A DNA stretch of 64,000 nt from a marine gamma proteobacterium HTCC2148 (GTDB taxonomy: Bacteria; Pseudomonadota; Gammaproteobacteria; Pseudomonadales; Halieaceae): the NCBI GenBank assembly GCA_000156295.1, contig DS999233.1:41262-105261 (forward strand), read 5' to 3'. Below are positions 8,816 to 19,822 of the stretch, one piece after another (position 1 is the stretch's first letter; every line of letters starts with the position of its first letter). The position numbers were made by a program, and so were the translations under genes. Under the pieces are notes generated by a model. That model made no database searches and had not been told where the DNA came from. It saw nothing but the letters and a program-made list of their open reading frames with translations.

Positions 8816-10213
8816 TCAGGCTAGCAACTCCGCAGGCGGGTGCGTGCATTCCAGGGGGGCACCCAGCAGCGCCTCAAGGTCTGGCAGCAGAAACGCATCA
8901 TCTTCGCTAGCGAAACTGATAGAGGTACCAGTGGCGCCCGCGCGACCGGTTCGACCAATACGGTGAACGTAATCTTCAGGATCCTCTGGTAAATTGTAGT
9001 TCACCACGTGACTGATGCCGTCTACATGGATACCACGTCCAGCAACATCGGTGGCAACCAACACGGTAATCTCACCATTCTTGAACTGCTCCAGGGTGCG
9101 AGTACGCTTGGCCTGGGGAATCTCTCCCGACAGCACACCGCATTTCACCCCCGCTTTACGCAGACGCTCATGCAAACGACGCACCTGATCGCGGCGATTC
9201 GCGAAAACAATCACACTGCTGCAGTCATCGCTGCGCACCAGGTTATTCAGCACCCGGAATCGCTGCTCCGAACTCACCATATATATTTTCTGGTCAACCG
9301 TATCCGTCGCCACACTGTCCGGCTCAATCTCTACGGTGACCGGCTCGTATGTCCACTGCTGCGACAGATTGATAATGTCCTGGGTGAATGTCGCGGAGAA
9401 TAACAGGGTTTGTCGACTCTCCTTGCGCGGGCAGGCGCGGACAATGCGTTTTACCTGAGGGATAAAACCCATATCCAGCATTCGGTCCGCTTCGTCCAGC
9501 ACCAGTACTTCCACATGATCCAGGAACAGGTCGCGACGCCCCATAAAGTCCAGCAGTCTGCCAGGGGTTGCGACCACCAGGTCGATTACGTCACGCTGTA
9601 AGCGATTTAATTGCTTCTGATAGTCCATGCCACCAATCAGGGTGGCCACCTGCAATCCGGTATGTTTACCCAGGTCAGCCGCATCAGCGGCAATCTGCAT
9701 CACTAACTCGCGGGTAGGTGCAATCACCAGTGCGCGGGGCTCGCCAACAAAGCGCTCGCCCTCGATTGGGTGACACAACTGGTCATTAAAAATAGTAATC
9801 AGGAAAGCGGCAGTCTTACCGGTACCCGTCTGCGCCTTGCCGATGGCATCGTGGCCCTGCAGCGTGTGAGGCAGTACCTGTGCCTGAATCGGCGAGCTGT
9901 ACTGAAAGCCAAGATCAGCAACGCCGTGCATCAACTCGTCTCGCAGTCCCAGATCATGAAAACGGGTCTCGCCCTCTTTCTCCTCAACCTGAAACTGCTC
10001 GACACTCCACGGAGCGGCCGCAGCCTTTGGCTTGCTTTGGCGACGATTGCGTCCCTTACCCTGTTTGCTCGCCTCGTGGTGCTGGCCCTTCTCAGAATGG
10101 GGCTGATGAGACTGCTCTTTGCGGGGAGCTTTCTGCGATGCGGGGGAAGACTGGGCTGCCTCGCGGGCCGGCTCTTTCTTACCGGACAGACGCCCAACTA
10201 AACTCTTGATCAA
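8816..10213 (-). CDS. rhlB: DEAD-box ATP-dependent RNA helicase RhlB-like
   Basis: 465-residue DEAD-box helicase. A basic, low-complexity N-terminal extension of about 85 residues (lysine, glutamine and serine rich) precedes the core: Q motif [14 protein letters not shown], Walker [34 protein letters not shown] (DEAD), LFSATF, and [10 protein letters not shown]. In Pseudomonas and relatives proteins with this extension are annotated RhlB, an RNA unwinding partner of RNase E. RhlE-type assignment is possible. Monocistronic; converges with cysZ. Confidence 0.9.
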   Translation of the reverse strand: MIKSLVGRLSGKKEPAREAAQSSPASQKAPRKEQSHQPHSEKGQHHEASKQGKGRNRRQSKPKAAAAPWSVEQFQVEEKEGETRFHDLGLRDELMHGVADLGFQYSSPIQAQVLPHTLQGHDAIGKAQTGTGKTAAFLITIFNDQLCHPIEGERFVGEPRALVIAPTRELVMQIAADAADLGKHTGLQVATLIGGMDYQKQLNRLQRDVIDLVVATPGRLLDFMGRRDLFLDHVEVLVLDEADRMLDMGFIPQVKRIVRACPRKESRQTLLFSATFTQDIINLSQQWTYEPVTVEIEPDSVATDTVDQKIYMVSSEQRFRVLNNLVRSDDCSSVIVFANRRDQVRRLHERLRKAGVKCGVLSGEIPQAKRTRTLEQFKNGEITVLVATDVAGRGIHVDGISHVVNYNLPEDPEDYVHRIGRTGRAGATGTSISFASEDDAFLLPDLEALLGAPLECTHPPAELLA

Positions 10214-10325
10214 TTCGAAGATTCCTGTGGCTGGTCAAAAAACGCGCTAGTCTAGCATTTTTCCCAGCTCATAGGTGGATTGATCAAAAATAGCGACCAT
10301 GGCTCTAACAGGGTCGAATCGGGCT

Positions 10326-10916
10326 CTAACGCGGGTTGGGAAACAGTCGCGACAGATAGTAATCCACACTTACATAACGACCACCACCGGTGAATAACAG
10401 CGCGAACAGCATCAACAAATAAGTCACCGCAAATTCGATGCCATTGTTGAGAATGACAAAGCTGCCTTTTTCAGTCAGCCAACTGTAGTTACCGTGCTCG
10501 CGCAGAATATCCTTGGCAGCGCCAAGACGCACCGCTACTTCCTGGGAACTGGAATCGGCTATTGCGGCCCAGCCGCTGTCCCAGTGCACCGCAAAAATCG
10601 CCACCAGCATAGTGACGATCAAAGGAATAGAGATCCAACGTGTGGCCAGACCCAATAGCAACAACAGGGCCCCTATTGCTTCGGTGTAGGCGGCCATGTA
10701 AGCCAGCAGTTCCGGTGCGGGCAATCCGAGGCCCCATTCGGGATTGCCGAACCACTCAATGGTGCTGTCTATCCCGGCCAGTTTTTGGGTTCCAGCCATC
10801 CAGAAAATCGGCACCAGATAAAGGCGCAAGGCTAATGGAGCAAGCCCATCAAGGTGCTGTAGTCGCGGAAAAATGAAGTTATGTATGTTGTAATATAGCC
10901 CGGCGATCGCATTCAT
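10326..10916 (-). CDS. DoxX family membrane protein
   Basis: 196 residues with four hydrophobic segments. The region RLYLVPIFWMAGTQKLAGID followed by EAIGALLLLLGLATRWISIPL and a later Gly-rich turn (LLFTGGGRYVSVDYYL) is the DoxX/DUF417-like fold. Members are linked to respiratory or redox functions but most are uncharacterised. Transcribed divergently from the MATE transporter gene with about 100 bp between them. Confidence 0.85.
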   Translation of the reverse strand: MNAIAGLYYNIHNFIFPRLQHLDGLAPLALRLYLVPIFWMAGTQKLAGIDSTIEWFGNPEWGLGLPAPELLAYMAAYTEAIGALLLLLGLATRWISIPLIVTMLVAIFAVHWDSGWAAIADSSSQEVAVRLGAAKDILREHGNYSWLTEKGSFVILNNGIEFAVTYLLMLFALLFTGGGRYVSVDYYLSRLFPNPR

Positions 10917-11020
10917 CGAACAGTTCCCTACTGGATTGTTTTTTCTGTGACAGCTCTAACCCGCAAAAGGTTTCCTTCGCGGCAATATTAACACCCTATT
11001 ACGGACACAAATTCTCAAAC

Positions 11021-12430
11021 ATGAGTCAGTGGAACGCCTACCGCGATGAAGCCCGCGCCATGGTCATTCTCGCCTGGCCCATCATTATTGCCCAACTCGC
11101 CCAAATGGGCACGGGTGTGGTGGACACGATTATGGCGGGCCGATACGGCGCCATGGATCTCGCCGCTATCGCCATAGGCTACAACATCTGGCTGCCGTTG
11201 TTCCTGCTAACTTTGGGCATCATGCTCGCCACATCGGTGCTGGTTGCCCAGGATTTTGGCGCAGGGCGATTACAGAATATCCGCGATACCCTGCCCCAAG
11301 CGCTCTGGCTGGCTCTTTTACTGGGCCTGATTGTCGGCCCGGCCTGCTACAACGCGGAGCCGTTGCTGAATCTTCTCGAACTGGACGCCAGCACCCAGCA
11401 GAAGAGCCTGGACTATCTGCAAGCGGTTGCCTGGGGTCTGCCCGCAACCGTGTTGTTCCAGGCGCTGCGCTGCCACACCCAGGGGATTGGCATCCTACGA
11501 CCATTTGCAATCGCCAGTGTGCTTGGATTTATAGCTAACATCCCGCTCAACTATGCACTCATCTATGGCAAGTGGGGCTTTCCAGAAATGGGAGCTGCTG
11601 GCTGCGGCTGGGCCACAGCCATCTCAATGTGGCTGGGCGCAGTCCTGATCGGTGGCTACATTGTCCTTGAAAAAAGCATACATACCTACCTGCCGCCCCT
11701 GCGACTGGTGAAGCCAGACTTCACTCGTATTCGGGAAATTGCCATGTTGGGCACCCCTATTGGCCTGAGTTTCTTCCTGGAAATCGGCGTGCTTTCGCTG
11801 CTGGCACTGATGATTGCCACCATGGGTAACAGCGCAATTGCCGCCCATCAAATCGCCTACAATGTTTGGGATGTCATTTACATGCCACTCATCAGTATGG
11901 GCTCGGCCATGGCCACACGGGTCGGCCATGCCATTGGCAGCGGCAACGAGACCCAGGTCAGGTTGGCAGTCAATACCGGTATTGTCCTGACCTTGCTGGT
12001 GGGACTCGCCTGCACACTACTGCTATTACCGATGCCCGGGTTACTGATCAGCGCTTATACCAGCGACCCGGAGATTCACCAGATTGCCGTCCGCCTCATC
12101 CACCTGGCGGCACTGTTTATTCTCATTGATTCTCTGCAGGTAGGCGTATCCTATTGTCTGCGAGCATTCAAAGACACCAGCTATCCCTTTGTCATTATGT
12201 GCCTGTCATATTGGGGGCTTAGTTTACCCCTGGCCTGGTGGCTGGGCTTCAAAGTAGCGGACAATCCCGCTGATGGTACCGCCGGCATCTGGACTTCGTT
12301 GGTCGCGGGTATTTGCCTGTGTGCCGTACTGGTTACCTGGCGTTTGCTGCGGACCTTACGCCGGCCACTGCCTGAACTGACCGCTAGCGCACAAGATGAG
12401 AGCAATCAGGGCAACCCTCTCGGTGGCTGA
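11021..12430 (+). CDS. MATE family efflux transporter (NorM-like)
   Basis: 469-residue inner membrane exporter with twelve hydrophobic stretches in two related halves, typical of MATE drug/Na+ or H+ antiporters. Conserved elements: WPIIIAQLAQMGTGVVDTIMAGRYG at the start of the first half and AHQIAYNVWDVIYMPLISMGSA in the second. Substrates cannot be read from sequence. Its last 47 bases overlap the 3' end of the convergent moeB gene. Confidence 0.93.
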   Translation: MSQWNAYRDEARAMVILAWPIIIAQLAQMGTGVVDTIMAGRYGAMDLAAIAIGYNIWLPLFLLTLGIMLATSVLVAQDFGAGRLQNIRDTLPQALWLALLLGLIVGPACYNAEPLLNLLELDASTQQKSLDYLQAVAWGLPATVLFQALRCHTQGIGILRPFAIASVLGFIANIPLNYALIYGKWGFPEMGAAGCGWATAISMWLGAVLIGGYIVLEKSIHTYLPPLRLVKPDFTRIREIAMLGTPIGLSFFLEIGVLSLLALMIATMGNSAIAAHQIAYNVWDVIYMPLISMGSAMATRVGHAIGSGNETQVRLAVNTGIVLTLLVGLACTLLLLPMPGLLISAYTSDPEIHQIAVRLIHLAALFILIDSLQVGVSYCLRAFKDTSYPFVIMCLSYWGLSLPLAWWLGFKVADNPADGTAGIWTSLVAGICLCAVLVTWRLLRTLRRPLPELTASAQDESNQGNPLGG

Positions 12431-13139
12431 TCTTAAGCCGCTGCACCTGCATATTACGCAAGTCCATCATCAGCAGGGCGCCGCGTAGCGGCTCTCCATA
12501 ATTCGCCAGCACCTTGAGCGCCTCCATGGCCTGCAAGGACCCCAGCACACCTACCACTGGCGCAAGCACTCCACTTTCACTGCAGCTCAGGGCGCTGCGC
12601 TCACCTTCACTGGGGTAAAGGCAGCGATAGCATGGACCGGCTCGATGGGGATCAAATACGGACAGCTGGCCTTCGTCGCGCACCGCTGCTGCCGACACCA
12701 GCGCAATACCCGCTGCGATGCAGGCCCGGTTGAGATCGAATCGAGTGGGATAGTTGTCACTGGCATCCACCACCAGGTCGACACCTGCCAGCAGCTCCGC
12801 CATTGAGCCGGCATCAAGATACCTAGGCTGAACCTGTACATTGACCTCTGGGTTAAGGTCAGCAATCGTCGCCGCCACCGACGACGCCTTATTAGAACCA
12901 ATATCGGCATCGCTGTGTGCCACCTGGCGCTGCAGATTACTCAGCTCCACCTCATCCCCATCGGCAAGAATCAATGTACCCACGCCAGCGGCAGCAAGGT
13001 ATAACGCAGCTGGACAACCCAGTCCGCCCAAGCCAACGATCAGTACTACCGCAGCCTGTAAAAGCTGCTGGCCAGCAATATCAAAATCAGGGGTCAGAAT
13101 CTGCCTGTTGTAACGCAACAGTTGATCGTCAGTCAGCAA
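12384..13139 (-). CDS. moeB: MoeB/HesA/ThiF-type adenylyltransferase
   Basis: E1-like enzyme that adenylates the C terminus of a ubiquitin-like sulfur carrier (MoaD in molybdopterin synthesis). 251 residues, close to E. coli MoeB. ATP site VLIVGLGGLGCPAALYLAAAG, then NLQRQVAH, and two CxxC zinc motifs (CYRC, CPDC). A TTG start at 13139 is chosen because AGGAGG lies seven bases upstream and the conserved LLTDDQLLRYNRQI follows. It overlaps the end of prmC, giving the hemA-prfA-prmC-moeB order. ThiF or HesA identity is possible. Confidence 0.88.
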   Translation of the reverse strand: MLTDDQLLRYNRQILTPDFDIAGQQLLQAAVVLIVGLGGLGCPAALYLAAAGVGTLILADGDEVELSNLQRQVAHSDADIGSNKASSVAATIADLNPEVNVQVQPRYLDAGSMAELLAGVDLVVDASDNYPTRFDLNRACIAAGIALVSAAAVRDEGQLSVFDPHRAGPCYRCLYPSEGERSALSCSESGVLAPVVGVLGSLQAMEALKVLANYGEPLRGALLMMDLRNMQVQRLKISHREGCPDCSHLVR

Positions 13140-13962
13140 ACCACTGCCCTCCTGTAATGCGCTCCTGCCCGGCCAAGTCCTGACGAGTTTCAACCCCTTT
13201 AAAGCCGCGCCTGACTAGCAACTCACGCACAGCCGGGGCTTGATCGAAGCCATGCTCTAGTAGTAACCAGCCACGGGTCTGCAGATAATTGGGGGACGAT
13301 TTCACGATATGGTCCAGATCGGCAAGGCCACGATCAGCCGCGACCAGTGCTTCTAAAGGCTCGAAACGAACGTCGCCCTCTGACAGGTGCGCATCGCCTT
13401 CTTCCACATACGGTGGGTTGCTAACCAGCAGGTTAAAGAGTTTGTCTTCCACACCGTCGAACCAGTCAGACTGAATGAACTCCACTCGCGCCAGGTTATT
13501 AGCCAGTGCATTGTTGCTGGCAAGCTGCACCGCATCGATATTGACGTCTGCGCCGCACACCCGCCAACCGGGTTTTTCGTTGGCCAACGCCAGGGCAATA
13601 GCACCGGTGCCCGTGCCCAAGTCCAGCGCAACAGTGTCGTCTGGCAGTGGCAATTCCAAGGCCCATTCCACCAGGGTTTCTGTTTCTGGTCGCGGAATCA
13701 GGGTGCTGGGAGCAACCGCCAAATCAAGTGACCAGAATTCACGATGCCCGGTCAGGTAGGCGACAGGCTCGCCCCGGTATCGCCGCTGCAGAAGCTGCTG
13801 AAAACATGTCAGGGCTTCGCCCGAGACTTCCGCCTCGGGCCAGGTGTATAACCAACTGCGGGGCTTATCCAAACAGTGGCCAAGCAGGATTTCGGCATCT
13901 CGCGCCGGACTATCTCCGGGTAGATCTCTGGCGCCGCGCAGTAGCTCCTGCACACTGACCAT
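13129..13962 (-). CDS. prmC: Release factor glutamine methyltransferase
   Basis: S-adenosylmethionine-dependent enzyme that N5-methylates the glutamine of the GGQ motif in RF1 and RF2. 277 residues. SAM motif ALDLGTGTGAIALALA and the catalytic NPPY (LLVSNPPYVEEGD) are present, with RPETETLVEWAL before them. ATG 13962 shares one base with the prfA stop TGA, so it is coupled to its own substrate gene; an in-frame TTG lies one codon upstream. Confidence 0.96.
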   Translation of the reverse strand: MVSVQELLRGARDLPGDSPARDAEILLGHCLDKPRSWLYTWPEAEVSGEALTCFQQLLQRRYRGEPVAYLTGHREFWSLDLAVAPSTLIPRPETETLVEWALELPLPDDTVALDLGTGTGAIALALANEKPGWRVCGADVNIDAVQLASNNALANNLARVEFIQSDWFDGVEDKLFNLLVSNPPYVEEGDAHLSEGDVRFEPLEALVAADRGLADLDHIVKSSPNYLQTRGWLLLEHGFDQAPAVRELLVRRGFKGVETRQDLAGQERITGGQWFAD

Positions 13963-15047
13963 CAACTACCACCCAATGCTGCCAGTTGATCAGCCTGGTA
14001 TTCCTGACGCAGGGGACCCACTACGGCTCCCAGGTCACCCTCAACGACCTCCGCCAGTTTATAGAGGGTCAGGTTGATGCGATGATCAGTCAGGCGGCCC
14101 TGAGGGAAATTGTAGGTGCGGATACGGTCCGAGCGATCGCCAGTGCCAACCAGGTTACGGCGCTGCTCAGCTTGCTCTTCCGCGGCCTTATCCTGTGCGC
14201 TGGTCAGCAATTTAGCCTGTAACAAGGACATTGCCCGCGCCCTGTTCTTGTGCTGTGAGCGCTCATCCTGACATTCCACAACAATACCGCTGGGCAAGTG
14301 CGTGAGTCGCACAGCCGAATCAGTCTTGTTGACGTGCTGACCACCGGCGCCTGATGCCCGATAGGTATCGACCCGCAGATCAGCCTTATTAATTTCGACT
14401 TGGTCTACTGCTTCCGCTTCCGGCATGATGGCCACCGTACACGCGGAGGTATGAATGCGCCCCTGTGACTCAGTTTCTGGCACTCGCTGTACTCTATGAG
14501 CGCCGGACTCAAACTTCAGGTGCGCATAGACATCGCGCCCCTCTACCCGGGTAATAATTTCCTTGTAACCGCCGTGCTCGCCATGGCGCTCAGATAACAC
14601 CTCAACCTTCCAGCCCATGTTCTCAGCATAGCGCGAATACATGCGGAACAGATCACCTGAAAAAATGGCAGCCTCATCGCCACCGGTGCCGGCGCGAATC
14701 TCCAGAAATACGTTATGAGAGTCGTTGGGGTCACGAGGTAAAAGCAGCGCCTGCAGCTGTGCTTCCAACTGTTCCAGTCGTCCACTGCCTGAGTCGATCT
14801 CTTCCTGAGCCATTTCTCGCAGGTCGGGATCGGAATCCTCCAGCATCAATCGGGCTTCATCCAGATCGCCTTTCACTTGGCTGTAGTCGGCATAGCACCT
14901 GACAACCGCCTCCAACTCGGAATACTCGCGTGACAAATCTCGAAACTTGTCCTGATCAGAAATAGTTTCATTGTCGCCAAGCAGCGCCGATACCTCCTCG
15001 TGCCGGTCAGTAAGAGTTTCCAGCTTGGTCAGTAAAGAGGCTTTCAT
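13962..15047 (-). CDS. prfA: Peptide chain release factor 1
   Basis: RF1, recognises UAA and UAG. 361 residues. The catalytic GGQ is in [19 protein letters not shown]. Upstream [23 protein letters not shown] and the C-terminal [19 protein letters not shown] are family hallmarks. Its ATG overlaps the hemA stop (ATGA) and its stop overlaps prmC, so the three are a tight operon. Confidence 0.98.
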   Translation of the reverse strand: MKASLLTKLETLTDRHEEVSALLGDNETISDQDKFRDLSREYSELEAVVRCYADYSQVKGDLDEARLMLEDSDPDLREMAQEEIDSGSGRLEQLEAQLQALLLPRDPNDSHNVFLEIRAGTGGDEAAIFSGDLFRMYSRYAENMGWKVEVLSERHGEHGGYKEIITRVEGRDVYAHLKFESGAHRVQRVPETESQGRIHTSACTVAIMPEAEAVDQVEINKADLRVDTYRASGAGGQHVNKTDSAVRLTHLPSGIVVECQDERSQHKNRARAMSLLQAKLLTSAQDKAAEEQAEQRRNLVGTGDRSDRIRTYNFPQGRLTDHRINLTLYKLAEVVEGDLGAVVGPLRQEYQADQLAALGGS

Positions 15048-16399
15048 TGCAGTGTATGTCTCGAGTGGTCCGTATCGTCTACGGATAAATCCAGTGACTC
15101 GCCAGCTTCGGTGTCGCCGGCGGGCTGCTCCGGCTCTGCGATACCCAGTAGCTTGCGCGCCCTGCGCAGCTGGTCTTGCCGACCATCGGCACTGATTTGT
15201 TTCAGGCCCGCGGTTGGTGCGTGTATCAACTTATTGGTCAGGCCACGGGAAAATTGATTGAGAACTTTTTCCGGGTCATCCCCGCGAGCAATACTGCGCA
15301 ATGCTTTATCCAGTTCCTGCTGACGCAGGCCTTCAGCCATGCCGCGATAATCCTTAACCGCATCCACCGCGCCCATGCGCTTTTTTTCCTGAACGTAGGC
15401 GGCTACACCTTCATCGATAATAACGTCCGCCTTGCGCGCCTCGCTTTGTCGACTACGCAGGTTTTGGTCAACGATTTCTCGCAAATCATCCACGCTGTAC
15501 AAGTAGACGTCACGCAAGTCACCCACCTGTGGCTCGATGTCGCGAGGCACCGCAATATCCACCATTAATACAGGGCGGTGCTTGCGAGCCTTAACAGCCT
15601 GTTCAACCGCGCCCTTGCCCAGTATGGGTAACTGGCTGGCAGTGGAGGTAATAACAATGTCTGCGGCCGGCAGCCGATCGGGAATCTCTGCCAACAACAC
15701 CGCTTCGGCACCAAATTTCTGCGCTAATTCCCGGGCGCGACCCAACGTTCGGTTAGCAATCACAATATTGCTCACCCCCGCTTCGATCAAATGACGTGTC
15801 ACCAGTTCGATGGTTTCGCCTGCGCCTACCAAAAGCGCATTACACTTCGACAAGTCGGAAAAAATATGTCCGGCCAGATCGACTGCGGCATAGGCCACCG
15901 ACACAGGATTCTCACCAATGGCTGTGTCCGTACGCACCTTTTTAGCGATAGAAAAAACACGTTGGAAAATACGTGCCAATTCATTGCTCACTGTGCCCGC
16001 TTCAGATGCAACCGCGTAGGCTGACTTTAACTGGCCAAAAATCTGTGGCTCACCCAACACCATGGAATCGAGTCCGGCCGCTACTTGGACAATATGAGCC
16101 AGAGCCTGTTCTGCTTCGTGGTGATAGGCGGATTCCCGCAGCTCTTCTGCCGACAGGTGATGATAATTAGCCATCCAGTCGATGAGTTGAACCGCTTTAT
16201 ACGCGAGCACAGTATTGGCCGGTGCAATGGCATAAATTTCAGTGCGATTACACGTGGAAAGGATAACAGCCTCATCTAACTGGGCCGCACTACAACAGTC
16301 CGCCAGGGCCTCGGTCACCTGTTCCGGAGCAAAAGCCACGCGCTCGCGCACCTCAACGGCGGCGGAGTTGTGGTTAATACCCAGGGCGATCAGGTTCAT
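15044..16399 (-). CDS. hemA: Glutamyl-tRNA reductase
   Basis: First committed step of C5 tetrapyrrole synthesis: reduces glutamyl-tRNA to glutamate-1-semialdehyde using NADPH. 451 residues. N-terminal [17 protein letters not shown], catalytic cysteine in [12 protein letters not shown] (about residue 50), [14 protein letters not shown], and the NADP site [14 protein letters not shown]-terminal acidic extension rich in Glu, Asp and Gly follows the dimerisation helix. First gene of hemA-prfA-prmC-moeB, divergent from the TPR lipoprotein gene across 223 bp. Confidence 0.98.
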   Translation of the reverse strand: MNLIALGINHNSAAVEVRERVAFAPEQVTEALADCCSAAQLDEAVILSTCNRTEIYAIAPANTVLAYKAVQLIDWMANYHHLSAEELRESAYHHEAEQALAHIVQVAAGLDSMVLGEPQIFGQLKSAYAVASEAGTVSNELARIFQRVFSIAKKVRTDTAIGENPVSVAYAAVDLAGHIFSDLSKCNALLVGAGETIELVTRHLIEAGVSNIVIANRTLGRARELAQKFGAEAVLLAEIPDRLPAADIVITSTASQLPILGKGAVEQAVKARKHRPVLMVDIAVPRDIEPQVGDLRDVYLYSVDDLREIVDQNLRSRQSEARKADVIIDEGVAAYVQEKKRMGAVDAVKDYRGMAEGLRQQELDKALRSIARGDDPEKVLNQFSRGLTNKLIHAPTAGLKQISADGRQDQLRRARKLLGIAEPEQPAGDTEAGESLDLSVDDTDHSRHTLQ

Positions 16400-16622
16400 G
16401 GTGTGCAGTCAGGCTCCGGTTCCGGGGATGCGTGGCAGGCTCAGCTGAAAACCGGCGCACCTTAGCATATTCCTTAAAAATTGACTTTGATTTTAACAAG
16501 TTAGCGGGGAAATTGCCCGTTCCCAATGCAGCTCGGCCGAAAGCGCTAGAGCCTTGGGTTTCATCCCTCGCCTGTGTCATTATAGACGCCTCTGTTGTTA
16601 TGGACCGCCCGCTGTCAATCAC

Positions 16623-18371
16623 ATGTATCGTCTTCTAGTTAATGCCCTGGGCTACGCCCTGCTAACCGCCTGCACCAGCACATCACCGGAGCCAGCCACT
16701 GTGGACGTGGTCGCCGCTGTCGAACCAGCAGTCGCTGAGCCACCGGAGCGTGCTTTCCCGGCCGAGAGTGTCTATCCCTTACTGGTCGCAGAATTTGCTA
16801 TTCGTCGGCAAGATTACCAGACAGCCCTGGATAACTACCTTGAGCAATCCAGTATCCTGGAAGATTCCGGTATAGCCAGCCACACCACACACCTTGCTCA
16901 ATTCATGCAAAAAGATGCGCAGTCACTGCGGGCGGCACAGCTTTGGCTGGAGCAGGAACCCGACAACCTGGAAGCCCACAACACCGCAGCGACGCTACTG
17001 GCGCGATCTCGCAGGCCCGTGCAAGCCCTGCCTCATATGAGCTTCGTGGCCCGGAGCGGCAAACAAGCAAATTTCCCGCTTCTGCTGCAAGGTTTCGATC
17101 AAATCGCCGCAACTGATCAGTCGCAATTGGTGCAGGGACTGAACGAGTTGGCACTGGAGTTCCCCGAAGACCCGGCCCTGTTACTTACCCTGGCGCTGGT
17201 GAACACCGAATTCAAGCAATACGAACAAGCCCTTGGCAGACTGGACTCACTGTTCAAGGTTGAGCCTTACCAGCATCAGGCCCTGCTCCTGGAAGCGCGA
17301 ATCCTGACCCAGACAGAGGCAAAAAAGCCGTTTGCCCGAATCAAGCGAACGTTAAAGACCAACCCGGAAGACTCCCGCCTCAGGTTGGAGTTCGCCCGAC
17401 TGTTAACCAACATAGATATCGACGCGGCGCGAGAGCAGTTTGAAGTGCTCTCCCTGCAGTCGCCTGATGATGCCGACCTGCTGCTCTCCCTGGCTTTGAT
17501 CAACCGTGAGATTGGTGACAACGTGGTCGCTGTTACTTATTTAGAGCAGATCTTGGCCACAGGTAAACGTACCGATGAAGCGCATTACTACCTGGGGCGA
17601 ATCGCAGAAGAAGAGAAACAATTGCAGCAAGCCCTGGCCAACTACATGCAAATTGGCGACAGCCGTCAGTACCTGGCCGCCAATCAGCGTATCGGCCAGA
17701 TACTGGTCAGTGAGGGCCAGTTGGAGGACAGCCATAGCTGGTTTGTGCAGCAACGACAGCGGGTTCCCTCGCGCAGCGAACAACTTTTCGGTATAGAGGC
17801 GGAGGTTCTGAGTTCCGAGGGCGCTCTGCAAGCCTCACTTGAGGTACTTAATGCCGGTATCGATGCCTATCCGGATTCCGCGAGTTTACGCTACGCCCGC
17901 TCGATGTTGGGTCAACAGCAAAGTGATATCGCTATGATGGAAGCGGATCTGAGGGCGATTTTGGCGCGTGATCCCAATAATGCCACCGCACTTAACGCAC
18001 TGGGCTATACCCTGGCAGACCAGACAGATCGCCTGGATGAAGCGCATTCCTTAATTTCCCGTGCACTGGAGCTGGATCCGGCAGAGCCAGCCATTCTCGA
18101 CAGCATGGGTTGGGTGTTGTTTCGTAAGGGCGAGATAGACCAATCTATCGACTACCTCACTCGAGCCTATGCCGCCTTCCCTGACCCGGAAGTGGCGGCT
18201 CATCTCGGCGAGGTTCTGTGGATGAATGGCGATACCGAAAAAGCACGTCAGATATGGCAAGGAGCACTGTTAAAAGCCCCCAACCATTCCGTATTACAGG
18301 AAACATTGCTGCGTCTGGGTGTCGCCGATCTCAATACGCTGCCGCCTCCACTCAGACGGACAGCTAGCTGA
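16623..18371 (+). CDS. TPR-repeat outer membrane lipoprotein
   Basis: 582-residue protein starting MYRLLVNALGYALLTACTST, a short lipoprotein signal peptide with a lipobox-like LTAC. The rest is a chain of tetratricopeptide repeats (for example DNLEAHNTAATLLARSRRP, NATALNALGYTLADQTDRLD, ILDSMGWVLFRKGEIDQSID). The ORF runs further upstream, but the start at 16623 gives the lipobox. Its TGA overlaps the lolB ATG by one base. A TPR lipoprotein before lolB is common in Pseudomonas and relatives; the function is unknown. Confidence 0.9.
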   Translation: MYRLLVNALGYALLTACTSTSPEPATVDVVAAVEPAVAEPPERAFPAESVYPLLVAEFAIRRQDYQTALDNYLEQSSILEDSGIASHTTHLAQFMQKDAQSLRAAQLWLEQEPDNLEAHNTAATLLARSRRPVQALPHMSFVARSGKQANFPLLLQGFDQIAATDQSQLVQGLNELALEFPEDPALLLTLALVNTEFKQYEQALGRLDSLFKVEPYQHQALLLEARILTQTEAKKPFARIKRTLKTNPEDSRLRLEFARLLTNIDIDAAREQFEVLSLQSPDDADLLLSLALINREIGDNVVAVTYLEQILATGKRTDEAHYYLGRIAEEEKQLQQALANYMQIGDSRQYLAANQRIGQILVSEGQLEDSHSWFVQQRQRVPSRSEQLFGIEAEVLSSEGALQASLEVLNAGIDAYPDSASLRYARSMLGQQQSDIAMMEADLRAILARDPNNATALNALGYTLADQTDRLDEAHSLISRALELDPAEPAILDSMGWVLFRKGEIDQSIDYLTRAYAAFPDPEVAAHLGEVLWMNGDTEKARQIWQGALLKAPNHSVLQETLLRLGVADLNTLPPPLRRTAS

Positions 18372-18976
18372 TGCAACGCTTTTGCGCCAGCCTGCTCGCG
18401 TTTAGCCTGCTGCTAATGGCCGGCTGTGCGGGATTGCCCAAAGCCGCCCTGGAAGACACATCATTCGAAGCACGACGAACCAAGCTGCAGCAACTGGAAC
18501 ACTGGACCGCCAGCGGCAAGATTGCACTGCGCACCGCAGACCAGTCTGAGTCAGCCAGTTTAGTCTGGCAGCAGGTCGGTAATGCCACTCATGTTCGCCT
18601 GTCGGGTCCCATGGGTATTAGCGCCACTACGATCGACAGTGACGGCTTGCAAATGGAAATCAGGCAGGGGGAAGATTACAGCCGCTGGAGCCTCGATGAC
18701 CCTCAGGTGCAGCAGACTGGTGGCTGGGACCTGCCGCTGCGTTCGCTGCATCACTGGCTCAAAGGTATTCCTGATCCCGACCTGGAAGTAGAGTTGCTGG
18801 AGCTAGACGAGGCGAACCAGTTGCCCGAGCTGTTGCAGCAGCAAGGCTGGACTGTGGAGTTTCAACAGTTCGCCCGCTTCGGCGACTATCAATTACCCAC
18901 CAGGCTGCAAGCCACTCGCGGCACAACCAGTGCGCGAATATTGCTGCGAGAGTGGCGTGATTTTTTCACCTCATGA
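18371..18976 (+). CDS. lolB: Outer membrane lipoprotein receptor LolB
   Basis: Receives lipoproteins from the periplasmic carrier LolA and inserts them into the outer membrane. 201 residues; signal peptide with lipobox LLMAGCAGLP (cysteine about residue 19). Conserved WTASGKIALRT, SASLVWQQ and the SLHHWLKGIPDP segment identify LolB. Four-base overlap with ispE downstream; the lolB-ispE-prs order is standard. Confidence 0.94.
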   Translation: MQRFCASLLAFSLLLMAGCAGLPKAALEDTSFEARRTKLQQLEHWTASGKIALRTADQSESASLVWQQVGNATHVRLSGPMGISATTIDSDGLQMEIRQGEDYSRWSLDDPQVQQTGGWDLPLRSLHHWLKGIPDPDLEVELLELDEANQLPELLQQQGWTVEFQQFARFGDYQLPTRLQATRGTTSARILLREWRDFFTS

Positions 18977-19821
18977 GCGACACCCTCACCCTGCTCTCGC
19001 CCGCCAAGCTTAATCTTTTTCTCCACATTACCGGCCAACGAGGCGATGGCTACCATGAGCTGCAGACCCTATTCCAGTTGCTGGACTGGGGCGATCGCCT
19101 GCAGTTCAAATCGGACAACAGCGGCGAAATTAGTTTGCACGGGGCTGATCTGGGCATTCCAGCAGAACAAAACCTGATCGTAAAGGCGGCGCAGGCACTA
19201 CCTCGAAACACCAGTAAACAGGGTGTTAGCATTCACCTGGAAAAACGCATACCAGAGGGCGGAGGCCTGGGCGGTGGCAGCTCCAATGCGGCTGCCACGT
19301 TGCTGGCAATGAATTACCTCTGGAATTTACAGCTGGGCGACAAGGCACTGCAAAAAATCGGCGCGAAACTGGGCGCTGATGTGCCGGTATTCGTCGCTGG
19401 CCACACGGCCTGGGCAGAAGGTATCGGTGAATTCCTCACCCCCGTTGAACTACCCGAAACCTGGTACCTGGTAATCGCCCCGGGCTGTCATGTCTCTACC
19501 GCTGAAATTTTTTCCAATGAGCAATTGACACGGAACACGTCTCCCATCAAAATGGCCGCCTTTTTCGAGGGCAACTCCCGGAACGATTGCCAGCAACTCG
19601 TTAGAAACCTCCACAAGGAAGTTGATAACGCATTGAATTGGTTAGATAATTTCGGAACTGCAAAGTTGACTGGCACCGGCGCTTGTGTGTTCGCAAGCTT
19701 CGATGACGAACAAGCAGCCACGTCAGCCCTTAGCCAACTGCCGGAATCCATGAGCGGATTCGTAGCGAGAGGCATAAACACGTCGCCGGTGCTAAATGCG
19801 CTGGTAGGACCCAAAGTTTGA
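18973..19821 (+). CDS. ispE: 4-diphosphocytidyl-2-C-methyl-D-erythritol kinase
   Basis: GHMP kinase of the MEP isoprenoid pathway. 282 residues. N-terminal SPAKLNLFLHITGQRGDGYH holds the substrate lysine and histidine region; the ATP loop is PEGGGLGGGSSNAAATL; the third motif TGTGACVFASF is near the C terminus. Starts within the last four bases of lolB. Confidence 0.97.
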   Translation: MSDTLTLLSPAKLNLFLHITGQRGDGYHELQTLFQLLDWGDRLQFKSDNSGEISLHGADLGIPAEQNLIVKAAQALPRNTSKQGVSIHLEKRIPEGGGLGGGSSNAAATLLAMNYLWNLQLGDKALQKIGAKLGADVPVFVAGHTAWAEGIGEFLTPVELPETWYLVIAPGCHVSTAEIFSNEQLTRNTSPIKMAAFFEGNSRNDCQQLVRNLHKEVDNALNWLDNFGTAKLTGTGACVFASFDDEQAATSALSQLPESMSGFVARGINTSPVLNALVGPKV

Positions 19822-19822
19822 T